From Ruficoccus amylovorans (GTDB lineage Bacteria; Verrucomicrobiota; Verrucomicrobiia; Opitutales; Cerasicoccaceae), in contig NZ_JACHVB010000014.1 of the NCBI RefSeq assembly GCF_014230085.1, positions 248,001-312,000 on the forward strand: a stretch of 64,000 nucleotides of DNA, written 5' to 3'. Shown here one piece after another: positions 38,334 to 47,699 of the stretch (positions are counted from its first letter, which is position 1; each line of letters begins with the position of its first letter). Under the pieces are notes generated by a model. The model worked only from the letters and a program-made list of their open reading frames with translations, had not been told where the DNA came from and did not search any database. A program made the translations under genes and the position numbers.

Positions 38334-39449
38334 TCAGGCGGTTTGCGGACCGCGGGCTTGTTGGGCCATCCACAGATCGGTCAGGACGAGCCAAGTCATC
38401 GCCTCGACGATAGGCACGGCGCGGGGCACGACACAGGGGTCGTGGCGGCCACGCCCGATCAGCTCGGTCTCGGCCCCGGAAAGGTCAACGGTCTGCTGGG
38501 GCTGGAGAATGGTGGCAGTCGGCTTGAAGCCGATGCGGAAGTAAAGCTCCTCGCCGTTGCTGATGCCCCCCTGGCTGCCGCCGGAGCGGTTGGTGCGCGT
38601 GCGGATGCGACCGTCCGCGTTTTCAAAAACATCGTTGTGCTCGGAGCCCTTCATGAAGGTGCCCGCAAAGCCGCTGCCAAATTCAAAGGCCTTGGTCGCC
38701 GGGAGCGAGAGCATGGCCTTGGCCAGTTCGGCCTCCAGCCGGTCAAAGACCGGTTCACCCAGGCCGACGGGCAGCCCGCGCACGCGGCACACGATGATCC
38801 CTCCCACCGAATCACCCTTGGAGCGGACTTCTTTGATGCGGTCGATCATTTGCGCGGCGATATCTGTGTCCGGGCAGCGCACGGGGGTCGCCTCGACCTG
38901 CTCCAGAGTGGGGAAGGGATAAATCGGAGCCTCGCCGCTGCCAAAGTCCTCCAGCCCGAGGGTGTGAATGCGTTCGACATAGGCGCGCACCTCGATCCCG
39001 GCGTGGCGGGACAGGAGTGCCTTTTGCGCGACGGCGCCGGCTGCGACGCGGCCGATGGTCTCGCGGGCGGAGGAGCGGCCGCCGCCCTCGTGGTTGCGGA
39101 CGCCGTACTTGGTCTGGTAGGTGTAGTCCGCGTGCGAAGGGCGAAATTTTTCCTTCATCTCCGTGTAGGCCTCGGGACGGTGGTCGGAGTTGGGGACGGT
39201 GATGGCGATGGGGGTGCCGAGGGTCCGCCCTTCGTACACGCCCGAGACGATAGTGGCGGTGTCGGTTTCCTTGCGCGGCGTGGTGATCTCGCTCTGGCCG
39301 GGACGGCGGCGGTCCAGTGCGGGCTGGATGTCGTCCTGCGCGCTCAGGGGCAGGTTGGGCGGGCATCCGTCGATGACGACGCCGATGCCGCCTCCGTGGC
39401 TTTCACCCCAGGTGCTGATGCGGAAAAAGTTACCGAAGCTGTTACCCAT
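38334..39449 (-). CDS. aroC: Chorismate synthase
   Basis: Last step of the shikimate pathway, using reduced FMN. The 371-residue product has the family start [17 protein letters not shown], the [14 protein letters not shown] segment, the [10 protein letters not shown] flavin/substrate loop and the later [14 protein letters not shown] signature. The ATG at 39449 is fixed by this start. The open frame to 39632 is longer but not conserved. Confidence 0.95.
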   Translation of the reverse strand: MGNSFGNFFRISTWGESHGGGIGVVIDGCPPNLPLSAQDDIQPALDRRRPGQSEITTPRKETDTATIVSGVYEGRTLGTPIAITVPNSDHRPEAYTEMKEKFRPSHADYTYQTKYGVRNHEGGGRSSARETIGRVAAGAVAQKALLSRHAGIEVRAYVERIHTLGLEDFGSGEAPIYPFPTLEQVEATPVRCPDTDIAAQMIDRIKEVRSKGDSVGGIIVCRVRGLPVGLGEPVFDRLEAELAKAMLSLPATKAFEFGSGFAGTFMKGSEHNDVFENADGRIRTRTNRSGGSQGGISNGEELYFRIGFKPTATILQPQQTVDLSGAETELIGRGRHDPCVVPRAVPIVEAMTWLVLTDLWMAQQARGPQTA

Positions 39450-39492
39450 GCCGCCACAATGACGATGCCCCCCGGCGGGTAAAAGTCTAAAA

Positions 39493-39828
39493 TCACCGCC
39501 GGATGAGGCGGTCGAGTTCGCCCTGAAGTTTTTCCAGCTCGGGGCGCGAGCGGTGGCGAAGCAACCCGGCCACGCGCTGGAGGAAGTCCTCAGGGGCGTA
39601 ATTAGCCGTCTCCAGCAGGAAAAGCAGGACACCGTCGCGGTGTATCTGGTAGGTTTTGCGCCGGACCAGGACGGAACGGGCGTTGGAGGCGTGGCCGAGG
39701 ATGCGCTGGTTGTCGAAGGCGTCCCGGACGTATTGGTCGGATTTGCCGATGATGGCGGCGACTTCTTTGGGGGAGAACCACTCCTGGTTTTCAGGCAGGA
39801 GAAAGGAGAAATGGGCGTTGGCTTTCAT
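39493..39828 (-). CDS. Small HTH-like protein of a two-gene unit
   Basis: A 111-residue protein with a MerR/excisionase-like winged-helix start ([27 protein letters not shown]), which would fit DNA binding, and a charged C-terminal helix. The Met at 39828 is used because residues before it in the frame are a shadow of the upstream gene. It follows a 78-codon gene after 16 bases on the same strand. Together they diverge from an XRE regulator. No named family is recognised. Confidence 0.55.
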   Translation of the reverse strand: MKANAHFSFLLPENQEWFSPKEVAAIIGKSDQYVRDAFDNQRILGHASNARSVLVRRKTYQIHRDGVLLFLLETANYAPEDFLQRVAGLLRHRSRPELEKLQGELDRLIRR

Positions 39829-39844
39829 CGTAGCAAGGGAGGGC

Positions 39845-40081
39845 TCAGCGCAGGCCGGCCGGGCGCCGGGAGGCGGAAAAACGCATGGCCAGTTTGATGG
39901 CATGCGAGCGTTTCTCCACGTCGCGCAACTGGCGCGCCTGCTCCCGCAGTTGGCAAGCCATGGCTTCACTGGGAAGAAACTCGGCCAAATCCTCGTAAAG
40001 ATCTGCCCGGCTGGCGACGGGTTCTGTTTCAAGTTTACTCAGTATATAATCTACGAGTCTGTTCGCGGCTGTGCGGTTCAT
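39845..40081 (-). CDS. Small helical protein of unknown function
   Basis: A 78-residue product, all predicted helix, with a charged DVEKRSHAIKLAMRF segment and an Arg-rich tail. It starts at the ATG at 40081, where the upstream DNA turns AT-rich (40090-40250), and it precedes the HTH-like gene. It may be an adaptor or regulator. No family is recognised. Confidence 0.45.
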   Translation of the reverse strand: MNRTAANRLVDYILSKLETEPVASRADLYEDLAEFLPSEAMACQLREQARQLRDVEKRSHAIKLAMRFSASRRPAGLR

Positions 40082-40250
40082 GACGGACTCAGAGCCACGG
40101 CTCTGGAATTGGGCTTCGAGTTTGTAATATGACGTGTTATGAATACGTTTTTTGTTGTCTTGGAATGATTGAAGACGATACTGAAATGAATTGTGTTGTA
40201 AATGAAAAAAGTGGAAAAATTCTACTTTGTGATAGAAAAAATCCATAGTT

Positions 40251-40778
40251 ATGTCGCGAACATCCTCCACTCCCAGCGTTGACGCGCAACAGTTCAGCCT
40301 GCGCTTTCGGCTCCTCATGAGCTACCATGACCTGACTCTCAAGGACATTGCCAATCATACTGACAGCGCCGTTTCCACGGTAGGGACCTGGAAAAATGGC
40401 CGCGTCCCACCCTCGCCGGAAACCCATGAGAGTCTGGCCGCTCTTTTTGGTGTTAGTGTGGAATATTTATTGTACGGCTCCCCCGATAGTGGAAAAAATA
40501 CATACACAGATCCGGCTGGTAATATCCTGAGTGAAATTGAACTGGTCATGGAAGAAATCGATATTCCTTCCGGGATGAGGGAACCTGAGGAACGCTTCCT
40601 GGGCCCTGTGCGGCCCGAATCCGTCGAAGATAGCGGGGCGCCTTTCCGCCGGTCACGGATCGAGGGGTACCTGCGCCAGTTCCTTGACCGTGCGGAGGCC
40701 GAGCCGGGTGGATTGGCCCATACCTGGTACCACCTGAAACGGGAATTCCCGCTCGATTTATTTTCACGGCTGGGATGA
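40251..40778 (+). CDS. XRE-family helix-turn-helix regulator
   Basis: A 175-residue regulator with an N-terminal Cro/CI-type HTH (about 15-70: LTLKDIANHTDSAVSTVGTW, LAALFGVSVEYLLYG) and a non-HTH C-terminal half that may bind a ligand. It is divergent from the two-gene unit at 39493-40081, across an AT-rich 169-base region that is the likely operator. This layout looks like autoregulation and control of the two small genes. Confidence 0.75.
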   Translation: MSRTSSTPSVDAQQFSLRFRLLMSYHDLTLKDIANHTDSAVSTVGTWKNGRVPPSPETHESLAALFGVSVEYLLYGSPDSGKNTYTDPAGNILSEIELVMEEIDIPSGMREPEERFLGPVRPESVEDSGAPFRRSRIEGYLRQFLDRAEAEPGGLAHTWYHLKREFPLDLFSRLG

Positions 40779-40855
40779 AAGAGCGCTTTATCGGCTGTCA
40801 ACGGTCCGTGACTTCCCGCTTGTTTTTTAGGGAGCGGGTGGCATAGGGTAGATGC

Positions 40856-42706
40856 ATGCCCCGAGAAGGAATGGATACGCCCCTGAGCATGATCCGCCGG
40901 AATATGTCCGGCGGGGCGAAGGGGGCGCTCTATAAGGCGGTTAGACCAGCCTTTGAGAGTTTTTTCAGGCTCGGGGGACTTGATGATGCGTATTTGCGAG
41001 TCGTTGACGACCAGAGTACGCCGAATTTCTTCCAGCGGGCGATGCGTTCGATGGATATTTCCTATGAAATCTCGGACGAGGACCTGGAGCGTATCCCGCG
41101 AGAAGGCCCATTGCTGGTCGTCAGCAACCACCCTTACGGCGGGCTGGATGGCGTGGTCCTGGGGGCGCTGCTGACCTCGGTGCGCGAGGACGCCAAGCTT
41201 CTGGCCAACTACCTGCTGGAGGTAATGAATGAGATCAAACCCTGGCTGATCCCGGTGGATCCCTTTGACCGGCCGGAGTCGGCTCGGTTCAACGTTAAGG
41301 CGATGAAGGAGACCATTCGCTACCTCTGCAACGGCGGCTGCGTGGGGACGTTTCCCTCGGGGACGGTTTCGCATTTCCGCTGGAAGGAGCGGCAGATCAC
41401 GGACCCGGCCTGGTCCCCGAATACCGCCCGCCTGGTCCACAAGGCGAAGGCAACGGTCGTGCCCTGCTACTTCGAGGGGGGAAACGGCATGCTTTTCCAC
41501 TTGGGGGGGCTTGTCCACCCGCGCCTGCGCACGCTTATGTTGCCACGCGAAATGATCCGGATGATCGGCAGCACGCTGCGCCTGCGGGTCGGTAACCCGA
41601 TCCCGTACCGGAAGCTGGCCGAGTTCGGCACGAATGAGGAACTGATCCAGTACCTGCGGCTGAACACCTATATCCTGGCCAAGCGCGCGCAGGATGATGT
41701 ACCCCGGCGGCGATTCCACTTCCCCCGCGTGCCGCGCAAGCCCGGGGTCGAGCGTCCGCTGGCCAAGGCGGTCCCGCCGGAGGTGCTGCAGGAGGAGATT
41801 TCCCGTGTGCCGGAGGACCAACTTCTGCTGGAGCATGGCAGTTTTCAGGTGTACTACGGTTTTGCTTCCCAAATCCCGAACATCCTCGACGAGTTGGGGC
41901 GGCTACGTGAAAAAACCTTTCGCGAAGTGGGAGAGGGGACGGGCGAGCCTTCCGATACCGACCGGTTCGACCTGTACTACCGGCACCTCTTCATGTGGGA
42001 CCGCAAGGAGCAGAAAATCGTCGGCGCCTACCGTGTCGGTCTGACGGACGAGATCTTGCTCACCCACGGCAAAAATGGTCTTTACACCTCGACACTCTTT
42101 AAATTCAAGGCGGGCTTTTTAGAAAAGCTCGATCCGGCGCTGGAACTGGGGCGCTCGTTCATTGTCTCGGAGTACCAGAAAAAGCACGCATCCCTCTCGC
42201 TTATCTGGCGGGGCATCGGCCGCTTCGTTTGCCGCCACCCGCAGTACAAGACGCTTTTCGGCCCGGTCAGCATTAGCCAGGAGTACAATTCCATTTCCAA
42301 GGACTTGATGGTTAAGTTCCTTCGAAAGAACAAGCTGGACACCTCGCTGGCTCAGTTCGTGAAGGCCAAGAACCCCCCGCGTGGCGGTTCGAAAATCCGG
42401 GGTACTGAGAAGCAGGCGCTGTTAGAAGCAGTTAAGGACATCGACGATGTGTCAGCGCTGATTTCCGAGATCGAGACCGACCACAAGGGGGTACCGGTGC
42501 TCCTGCGGCATTACCTGAAAATGAACGGCAACCTGCTGTCGTTCAATGTGGATACAGACTTTGGGCACTGCATGGACGGGCTGATCGTGGTCGATCTTAC
42601 CCAGGCTGATCCCCGCTTGCTGCGCTCTTACATGGGGGAGGAGTCTTACCGCGAGTTTATGGAGTTTCACCAGGGTAAGGTAGGTGCGGGCGGACTGGAA
42701 GAGTAG
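40856..42706 (+). CDS. OlsF-type bifunctional acyltransferase (ornithine lipid-like synthesis)
   Basis: A 616-residue fusion. The N-terminal half (about 50-290) is a PlsC/hemolysin-type O-acyltransferase with NHPYGGLDG as the active-site motif and FPSGTVSHF as the glycerol-acyl motif. The C-terminal half (about 320-600) is an OlsB-like GNAT-fold N-acyltransferase (RSFIVSEYQKKHASLSLIW). This order matches OlsF, which makes ornithine lipids, phosphorus-free membrane lipids, in Serratia and Bacteroidota. The product here is inferred, not shown. Confidence 0.75.
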   Translation: MPREGMDTPLSMIRRNMSGGAKGALYKAVRPAFESFFRLGGLDDAYLRVVDDQSTPNFFQRAMRSMDISYEISDEDLERIPREGPLLVVSNHPYGGLDGVVLGALLTSVREDAKLLANYLLEVMNEIKPWLIPVDPFDRPESARFNVKAMKETIRYLCNGGCVGTFPSGTVSHFRWKERQITDPAWSPNTARLVHKAKATVVPCYFEGGNGMLFHLGGLVHPRLRTLMLPREMIRMIGSTLRLRVGNPIPYRKLAEFGTNEELIQYLRLNTYILAKRAQDDVPRRRFHFPRVPRKPGVERPLAKAVPPEVLQEEISRVPEDQLLLEHGSFQVYYGFASQIPNILDELGRLREKTFREVGEGTGEPSDTDRFDLYYRHLFMWDRKEQKIVGAYRVGLTDEILLTHGKNGLYTSTLFKFKAGFLEKLDPALELGRSFIVSEYQKKHASLSLIWRGIGRFVCRHPQYKTLFGPVSISQEYNSISKDLMVKFLRKNKLDTSLAQFVKAKNPPRGGSKIRGTEKQALLEAVKDIDDVSALISEIETDHKGVPVLLRHYLKMNGNLLSFNVDTDFGHCMDGLIVVDLTQADPRLLRSYMGEESYREFMEFHQGKVGAGGLEE

Positions 42707-42901
42707 GCTGGAGTCGGCATGCTAATGCAGCCTGTTTGGTACTGAAGGATAAAAACGCAATTAAAAGCTCCAACCGCGGTCTGGAAAACAAGGTCGCGAC
42801 TGGTCGGTATTCCTCGTTTGCCGCTTGGTTTCGATCAGTCTTAGCTGTCGAATAAATCGTCCGCAGGCCGTTGGCATGCAGGAGGATGCGCATTATTAAA
42901 A

Positions 42902-42975
42902 TGGCAGGCCCGCAGGGATTCGAACCCCGACAAACAGAACCAGAATCTGTCGTGCTACCGTTACACTACGGGCCT
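42902..42975 (-). tRNA. tRNA-Gln (anticodon CUG)
   Basis: A 74-base tRNA including the encoded CCA. The acceptor stem AGGCCCG pairs with CGGGCCT, the T-arm contains GGTTCGAATCC, and the anticodon stem ACAGA/TCTGT encloses the loop TTCTGGT, giving anticodon CTG (Gln). It lies between the acyltransferase gene and ssrA. Confidence 0.95.
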
Positions 42976-43248
42976 AAGTTGAAGCAAAGACAGCGCATGC
43001 TTGTTCGTCAAGGAGTATAATCCAAAAAAATCAAAGGAGTGAGCTCGGCGCTATGATTGAGGGGAATTGTGGAGTCCTCTGTCTTTTTATTTGAGTGGCT
43101 GGTTGCTAATTCTTGATTTTTCTCGCTTGAAAATACAACCCGAATGGCCGACAATGAGCCTTTGTTCTTTGAGAATGCCCTTAGGCGTGCTCTGCGTGAT
43201 TACTATCGCAGATTTGCCTTTTCCCGCATTTCTCAAATGCTGAATTGT

Positions 43249-43598
43249 GGGGGTGTTCCGGATTCGACCCGGAGCCGTAGGGCCTGGCTGCATGCCGGAG
43301 ATGATGGTTGGCTCCGTTATCAAATCCATCACACATATAAATGGCGAAACTGAATACGCCATGGCTGCCTAATTAACGCAGTCACGCAGAAGGGCTGATA
43401 CCTGTTAGGCCTGGAAGCGATCATCTAGCAGGCATAGTCTGATCCGGGGATCCGGGATCGGGCCGTACTCCAACAGGGTTCTCGCGACTGGAAAGCGCGC
43501 TTCATCGCGTTCCTGCCGTTAAATCAAACATGAGGCTATGTATGTAGACGCCTTGCTTGAAACCTCCGGACACGCGGGTTCGACTCCCGCCACCTCCA
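43249..43598 (+). ncRNA. ssrA: tmRNA (transfer-messenger RNA)
   Basis: The 5' end GGGGGTGTTCCGGATTCGACC and the 3' end CGCGGGTTCGACTCCCGCCACCTCCA are diagnostic. The seven-base acceptor pairs GGGGGTG with CACCTCC. The CCA is not encoded. The tag reading frame ends at TAA 43370-43372 with the deduced peptide tail NGETEYAMAA, and the resume codon just before it is uncertain. The T-arm/acceptor end is a classic integrase target, and foreign genes begin right after it. Confidence 0.93.
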
Positions 43599-43624
43599 CT
43601 TTTTATTTGTCCTAAATGTCTAAC

Positions 43625-43643
43625 ATTACGCAACTTGCGTAAT
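43625..43643. repeat. 19-base palindrome beside the ssrA junction
   Basis: ATTACGCAA-C-TTGCGTAAT, perfect arms around one base, 26 bases past the end of ssrA and within the first bases of the acquired region. It may be an integrase/excisionase or regulator site. A second copy of ssrA's end (attR) is not seen in the window. Confidence 0.45.
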
Positions 43644-43839
43644 TTAAACGCCTTAATTCGCGACAGAAACCCTGTCCGAATACCCCTCAATACGACTCAA
43701 ATCCCCCGTTTTGCCTTAACTGGCTTTAACTGAGGGTTGACCGGGGACAGGTTTTGAACCGGTGTATATTTGTTGACCGGTTTCAGTATTTTACAAAGCT
43801 ACTAGATACTGATTTAAATCATGCAATGAAGGGGGCTTT

Positions 43840-44619
43840 GTGAGCATCTCAAGACCAACCATCAAGCGGCTATTCGCAAAGTCTAATAATCAATGCGCAT
43901 TCCCAAAGTGCGCTGCACCGATAATTGTAAACGGCGTTGTCGTAGGGGAAATATGTCATATCCGTGCTCGCCGAAAAAATGGCCCAAGGTATGATTCGAG
44001 TCTCTCCCTGAAAGATAAGGATGATTACCCAAATCTTTTGCTTCTCTGTAGAACCTGCCATAAGCGGATTGATTCAGATGAGGCTACGTTCACGCCTGAA
44101 CTGCTGGCTGAGATAAAGGCTCTCCACGAAGCAAACGGGATTTGTGAGATAACTCCAGAGGTTGCCCGTGATGCACTTTTGCTAATCGATTCAAAGCAGA
44201 ATTCTCAACGCGTTACTGCAAAATCTAGCGGAAATGGTGTTTCGATCGCAGTGAATGGTGACGTAAATGCACCAATCAGCGTAAAGCCAACTCGCGAGCG
44301 TCGTGCGCCAAAGTCAAAATATCCAAGCAATGCTATCGGGGCAGACGCCAACTTGGCGGGGTATGTGGACTATTTGTTTGGCTTAGCTGTTGATTACTGG
44401 AAAGGCGTAGAATCAATGACCCCGGGGCGCTTGGGCAGGAAAATTAAAACAAAGTTCCGGTTGAAGACGCGAACTCGTCACCATCTACCGGTGGAACGTT
44501 TCAACGAATTGGTTGATTTTATTATTCAGGATATTCTTATTCCATCACCAGTGGGTAAGAAGCATGTTCGTGATGGGACGAAGCTGTGCAGTAGCTTCAA
44601 TGAATGGCGGGGACTCTGA
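43840..44619 (+). CDS. HNH endonuclease with extra C-terminal domain
   Basis: A 259-residue protein. The HNH core (about 20-85) has CAFPKCAAPI, ICHIRARRKNGPRYD and LLCRTCHKRID, so the zinc pairs and catalytic His are kept. A Gly/Asn/Val-rich linker (about 128-150, GNGVSIAVNGDVNAPISV) leads to an alpha-helical C-terminal domain (about 165-250) of no known family. The start is a GTG with a good Shine-Dalgarno (GGGGG). It is the first gene of the AT-rich acquired segment and could be a defence effector. Confidence 0.65.
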   Translation: MSISRPTIKRLFAKSNNQCAFPKCAAPIIVNGVVVGEICHIRARRKNGPRYDSSLSLKDKDDYPNLLLLCRTCHKRIDSDEATFTPELLAEIKALHEANGICEITPEVARDALLLIDSKQNSQRVTAKSSGNGVSIAVNGDVNAPISVKPTRERRAPKSKYPSNAIGADANLAGYVDYLFGLAVDYWKGVESMTPGRLGRKIKTKFRLKTRTRHHLPVERFNELVDFIIQDILIPSPVGKKHVRDGTKLCSSFNEWRGL

Positions 44620-44712
44620 GATGTTTATTCTTAACGATTTAAAAGTCAACGTCTTGCGATTCTTTGACTTAGACCTATGATTGTCCGCTCACTCTGGTAG
44701 AGTTAGAGTGAG

Positions 44713-45891
44713 ATGGAAATACGAACAGCCTACCAATCGTATCGCAAGAAACCCTACGTCGCCCGTTGGTCGGAAAATGGCAAGAGCCGTAACCGCTTCT
44801 TTGCCACAGTGAAAGACCGGGCGCAATTCATCGAGAGCTTCCAGCAGAACGCCACTCGCCAGGATACCTCGATCCCGCTCATCGAACCGCGCAAACTGAT
44901 TCGCTGGCAGGAAGCGGTCAAACTCGATCCTGCCGCCGACCCTGTGGAGGTTTACCGCTTCTGGCTCCAACGCAAACCTGCCCAAGCCCGGCAGATACTG
45001 CTCTCGGATGCCAGCCAAGCCTACCTGCGAATGATGGTGGAAGTCGGTCGGGACGTGAACTACACCGGCCACGCCCGCAAGGCACTTGAAGATTTCCGGG
45101 GCGGGGCAGGGGACAAGCCGATTCACACCTATGATGCCGAAGCGCTCCGGGAACACCTTTACGGTCTGCCCTACGCCGCCGTGACGATTCGCCACCGGCG
45201 TAGCCACCTTCTCTGCGCCTTTGCCTGGTGGGTGGAACAGGGATGGCTTGCGGAGAACCCGGTTGAAAAGGTGAAACGCCCACAGGTCGTCACTGATGAG
45301 CCGGGCATTTTGAGCGTGGACGACATGGCCCGTCTCTTTCGAATCAACCAAAGGGTCGATCCGGAGATATGCGGACTGCTGGCCCTCGGGGCTTTTGCAG
45401 GGATGCGAACCTCAGCCATTGCCAAGGTGGACTACGAGGAAATCGACTTTGCCCAGCGCGGCATCCTAACCCCGGCCAGTAAGACCAAGAAACGCCGCCG
45501 CCAGTGGATCGAGGGACTGCCGGATAATCTCTGGAAATGGCTGAAACGCACGCCTAAAGAGGCTTTTGATATGGACCAACGTCAAATCCTGCATCGCCGG
45601 GCCGAAGCCTACAAGCGGGCGGGCCTACTGGTGGAGTCTGACGACATCGCCTATGAAAATCGTAAACGGCAGGAACAGAGCAAGCCTCTGGTGAACTGGA
45701 AGCCCAAGTTTCCTCCGAAAAACTGCCTGCGCCACAGCTTTGCCACCTACCACGTCGCCCTGCACCGCGACCCCGGCAAAACCGCTCTCATCCTCAGTCA
45801 CCGCAACCAGGAAGTCCTCTACCAGCACTACCTCGGCATCGCCACGCAGGAACAGGCAGAACGCTACTTCTACATTGTACCTAGGCGCTGA
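44713..45891 (+). CDS. Tyrosine recombinase/integrase 1
   Basis: A 392-residue phage-type integrase. The N-terminal part (about 1-130) is a core-binding and arm-binding region. The catalytic residues are R232 (GAFAGMRTSAI), the Lys cluster KTKKRRR, R340 in NCLRHSF, H363 (LSHRN) and the nucleophile Y373 (QHYLG). Box II has Asn at 337 where His usually stands, the same in the second integrase. It lies about 1.1 kb after ssrA, as expected for an ssrA-targeting island. Confidence 0.88.
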   Translation: MEIRTAYQSYRKKPYVARWSENGKSRNRFFATVKDRAQFIESFQQNATRQDTSIPLIEPRKLIRWQEAVKLDPAADPVEVYRFWLQRKPAQARQILLSDASQAYLRMMVEVGRDVNYTGHARKALEDFRGGAGDKPIHTYDAEALREHLYGLPYAAVTIRHRRSHLLCAFAWWVEQGWLAENPVEKVKRPQVVTDEPGILSVDDMARLFRINQRVDPEICGLLALGAFAGMRTSAIAKVDYEEIDFAQRGILTPASKTKKRRRQWIEGLPDNLWKWLKRTPKEAFDMDQRQILHRRAEAYKRAGLLVESDDIAYENRKRQEQSKPLVNWKPKFPPKNCLRHSFATYHVALHRDPGKTALILSHRNQEVLYQHYLGIATQEQAERYFYIVPRR

Positions 45892-45899
45892 TAAGTGTT

Positions 45900-46310
45900 T
45901 TAGAGGGATACGAATCTTTTGATTCGACGAGCAATGGCATCTTCATTCCTCAATTTGCATTCCCACACCGTAAGGACACTGTAGCCGCGCTCTCTGAGCT
46001 GTCTGGCATCGCGTCGATCTTTCTTTTTGTTGTATGCGATTTTCTCGCGCCAAAAACGTTTGTTGGTCTTTGGGGGCTTATAACAGTGGGGACATCCATG
46101 CCAAAAACAACCATGAACAAAGATGCAAACACGTTGCTTGGGGAATGTGAAGTCGGGTTTTCCTGGAAGGCTGTGCAGGTGACGCCTCCAGCCAGAAATG
46201 CCGTTTTTTACCAGAAGCTTCCTCAGCCGTTCCTCCGTTGACAGATTGCCGCGCCCCTTGATCGCTGACATAATTTGAGAGCGCTTTGCTCTGTCATATA
46301 TATCAGCCAT
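45900..46310 (-). CDS. vsr: Very short patch repair endonuclease
   Basis: Cuts at T:G mismatches caused by deamination of 5-methylcytosine. The 136-residue product has the family motifs RSQIMSAIKGRGN, GKPDFTFPKQRVCIFVHGCFWHGC with the metal-binding Asp and Cys/His, and WEC near the end. It lies 69 bases beyond the methyltransferase stop on the same strand. Vsr typically accompanies 5-cytosine methylases, which fits the neighbour. Confidence 0.92.
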   Translation of the reverse strand: MADIYDRAKRSQIMSAIKGRGNLSTEERLRKLLVKNGISGWRRHLHSLPGKPDFTFPKQRVCIFVHGCFWHGCPHCYKPPKTNKRFWREKIAYNKKKDRRDARQLRERGYSVLTVWECKLRNEDAIARRIKRFVSL

Positions 46311-46379
46311 GCTCCAAATTTGGCTCGCTGCTGCCTAATGGGCAACGACAAACAATCCCGGCTTTATGCCTGGATGATT

Positions 46380-47363
46380 TCAGTTCAACGAATTGATTAC
46401 ATCTGTTGCAATGGCCTTCCCCATTTTGTAGGGGACGCAGTTCCCTATCTGCCGTGCACATTGGTAGATCGTTCCGGTGAAGTGGAATCCGTCCGGTACG
46501 CTTTGCAGGCGAGCAGCTTCTCTAATCGAAATCAAGCGGTCATATTCCGGATGCGCGTAGCGTCCTTTTGACAAATGTGGGAAGCTGGCTTTGACAGTTT
46601 TGGAAGGCCCCTCCCAGCTTAGCCGTCCCCAAATGTCGATGATTTTGCTCCTTACTTTCCACCATGACTTAGGAACCAACTCGGGCGCTTTCTCTGCGAT
46701 ATTTCTGATGTCCCCGCCTGGTGGCACATGGGATAAGCGTTCAAGAGCCAGTGGCGTTGGCTGAAACCATACATGCTGCATCTCCGGCTTTTCTCTGGCG
46801 CCTAACCCATCGAAGGCATCCCTCACTGTCTTTCGTTTGAAGCGCCTGGGGCGTGCGAGGTTGGGGATATCGTTCTTCGAGCAAATTGTAATCGACCTGG
46901 CACGGTTCTGGGGCACACCAAAATCAAGTGCGTTAACTAGAAATGCCTCAACGTGATATCCCATTCGTTCAAAGGTGTTACGGTTTTCCTCCCATACGGC
47001 TGACTTTAGGTACGGTGCAACATTCTCAATGACGATAACCTGCGGCTGGAGCTTTTCGGCCCATATGGGAACGATACGGCTTAGTTGGTTGCGCGGATCG
47101 TCAGCCGAACGCTTGCCACTGGTCGAGAATCCCTGGCATGGGGGCCCAGCAATAAGAATGTCGCATCTGCCTTCCGGGTGAGCGGCCTTTACGTCGCCAA
47201 CGACTATGTGATCTCCCAGGTTTCTTCGATAAGTGTTCGCCGCAGCTTCGTCGAGTTCGTAAGCCCGGACCAGCTGCGCCCCTGCATCCTGAAATGCGAG
47301 GCTGAACACGCCTGCCCCCGAGAACAAATCAACCACGGTAGGATTTGATAGAACGCCACTCAT
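46380..47363 (-). CDS. dcm: DNA (cytosine-5-)-methyltransferase
   Basis: A 327-residue C5 methylase. Motif I is LFSGAGVFSLAF, motif IV GPPCQGFSTSG with nucleophile C76, motif VI VIENVAPYL, motif VIII NRARSI and motif X near QIGNCVPYKMG. The target-recognition region is short. Together with vsr, a small XRE protein and the GHKL-nuclease gene it forms a modification/restriction-like cluster. The target sequence cannot be read from sequence. Confidence 0.92.
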   Translation of the reverse strand: MSGVLSNPTVVDLFSGAGVFSLAFQDAGAQLVRAYELDEAAANTYRRNLGDHIVVGDVKAAHPEGRCDILIAGPPCQGFSTSGKRSADDPRNQLSRIVPIWAEKLQPQVIVIENVAPYLKSAVWEENRNTFERMGYHVEAFLVNALDFGVPQNRARSITICSKNDIPNLARPRRFKRKTVRDAFDGLGAREKPEMQHVWFQPTPLALERLSHVPPGGDIRNIAEKAPELVPKSWWKVRSKIIDIWGRLSWEGPSKTVKASFPHLSKGRYAHPEYDRLISIREAARLQSVPDGFHFTGTIYQCARQIGNCVPYKMGKAIATDVINSLN

Positions 47364-47425
47364 AAATTACTAAAATCATAATATTTTTTTGACTTTGCAA
47401 GATAAATTATGTTTTACGTAATTTA

Positions 47426-47695
47426 ATGGCCATGAAAAGCAAAAATCGATTACGTGCGGTCAAGCTGGTCAACGCACTGATCGGTCAGGTACGAGCGTCG
47501 GAAGGTCGCAACATTACAGGCAAAGAAATCGCCGAAAGAATCGGAGTTCAGGCTGCGACAATATCCCGTTGGGTGAACGGGAAAACATCGTTAGATCAAA
47601 TCGAGTATCTGCTAACACTACTCGAAAGTGTCCCTCCTGAGAGGTGGCAGAGCGAACTTAGAAGTGCGCTATCAAGCAAATCTCGTAAAAAGTAA
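47426..47695 (+). CDS. Small XRE-type helix-turn-helix protein
   Basis: An 89-residue Cro/CI-type HTH (GKEIAERIGVQAATISRWVNG) with almost nothing else, the size of a C (controller) protein of restriction-modification systems. It diverges from dcm by 62 bases and converges on the GHKL gene. The intervening AT-rich sequence is a likely operator. Confidence 0.8.
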   Translation: MAMKSKNRLRAVKLVNALIGQVRASEGRNITGKEIAERIGVQAATISRWVNGKTSLDQIEYLLTLLESVPPERWQSELRSALSSKSRKK

Positions 47696-47699
47696 ATCG

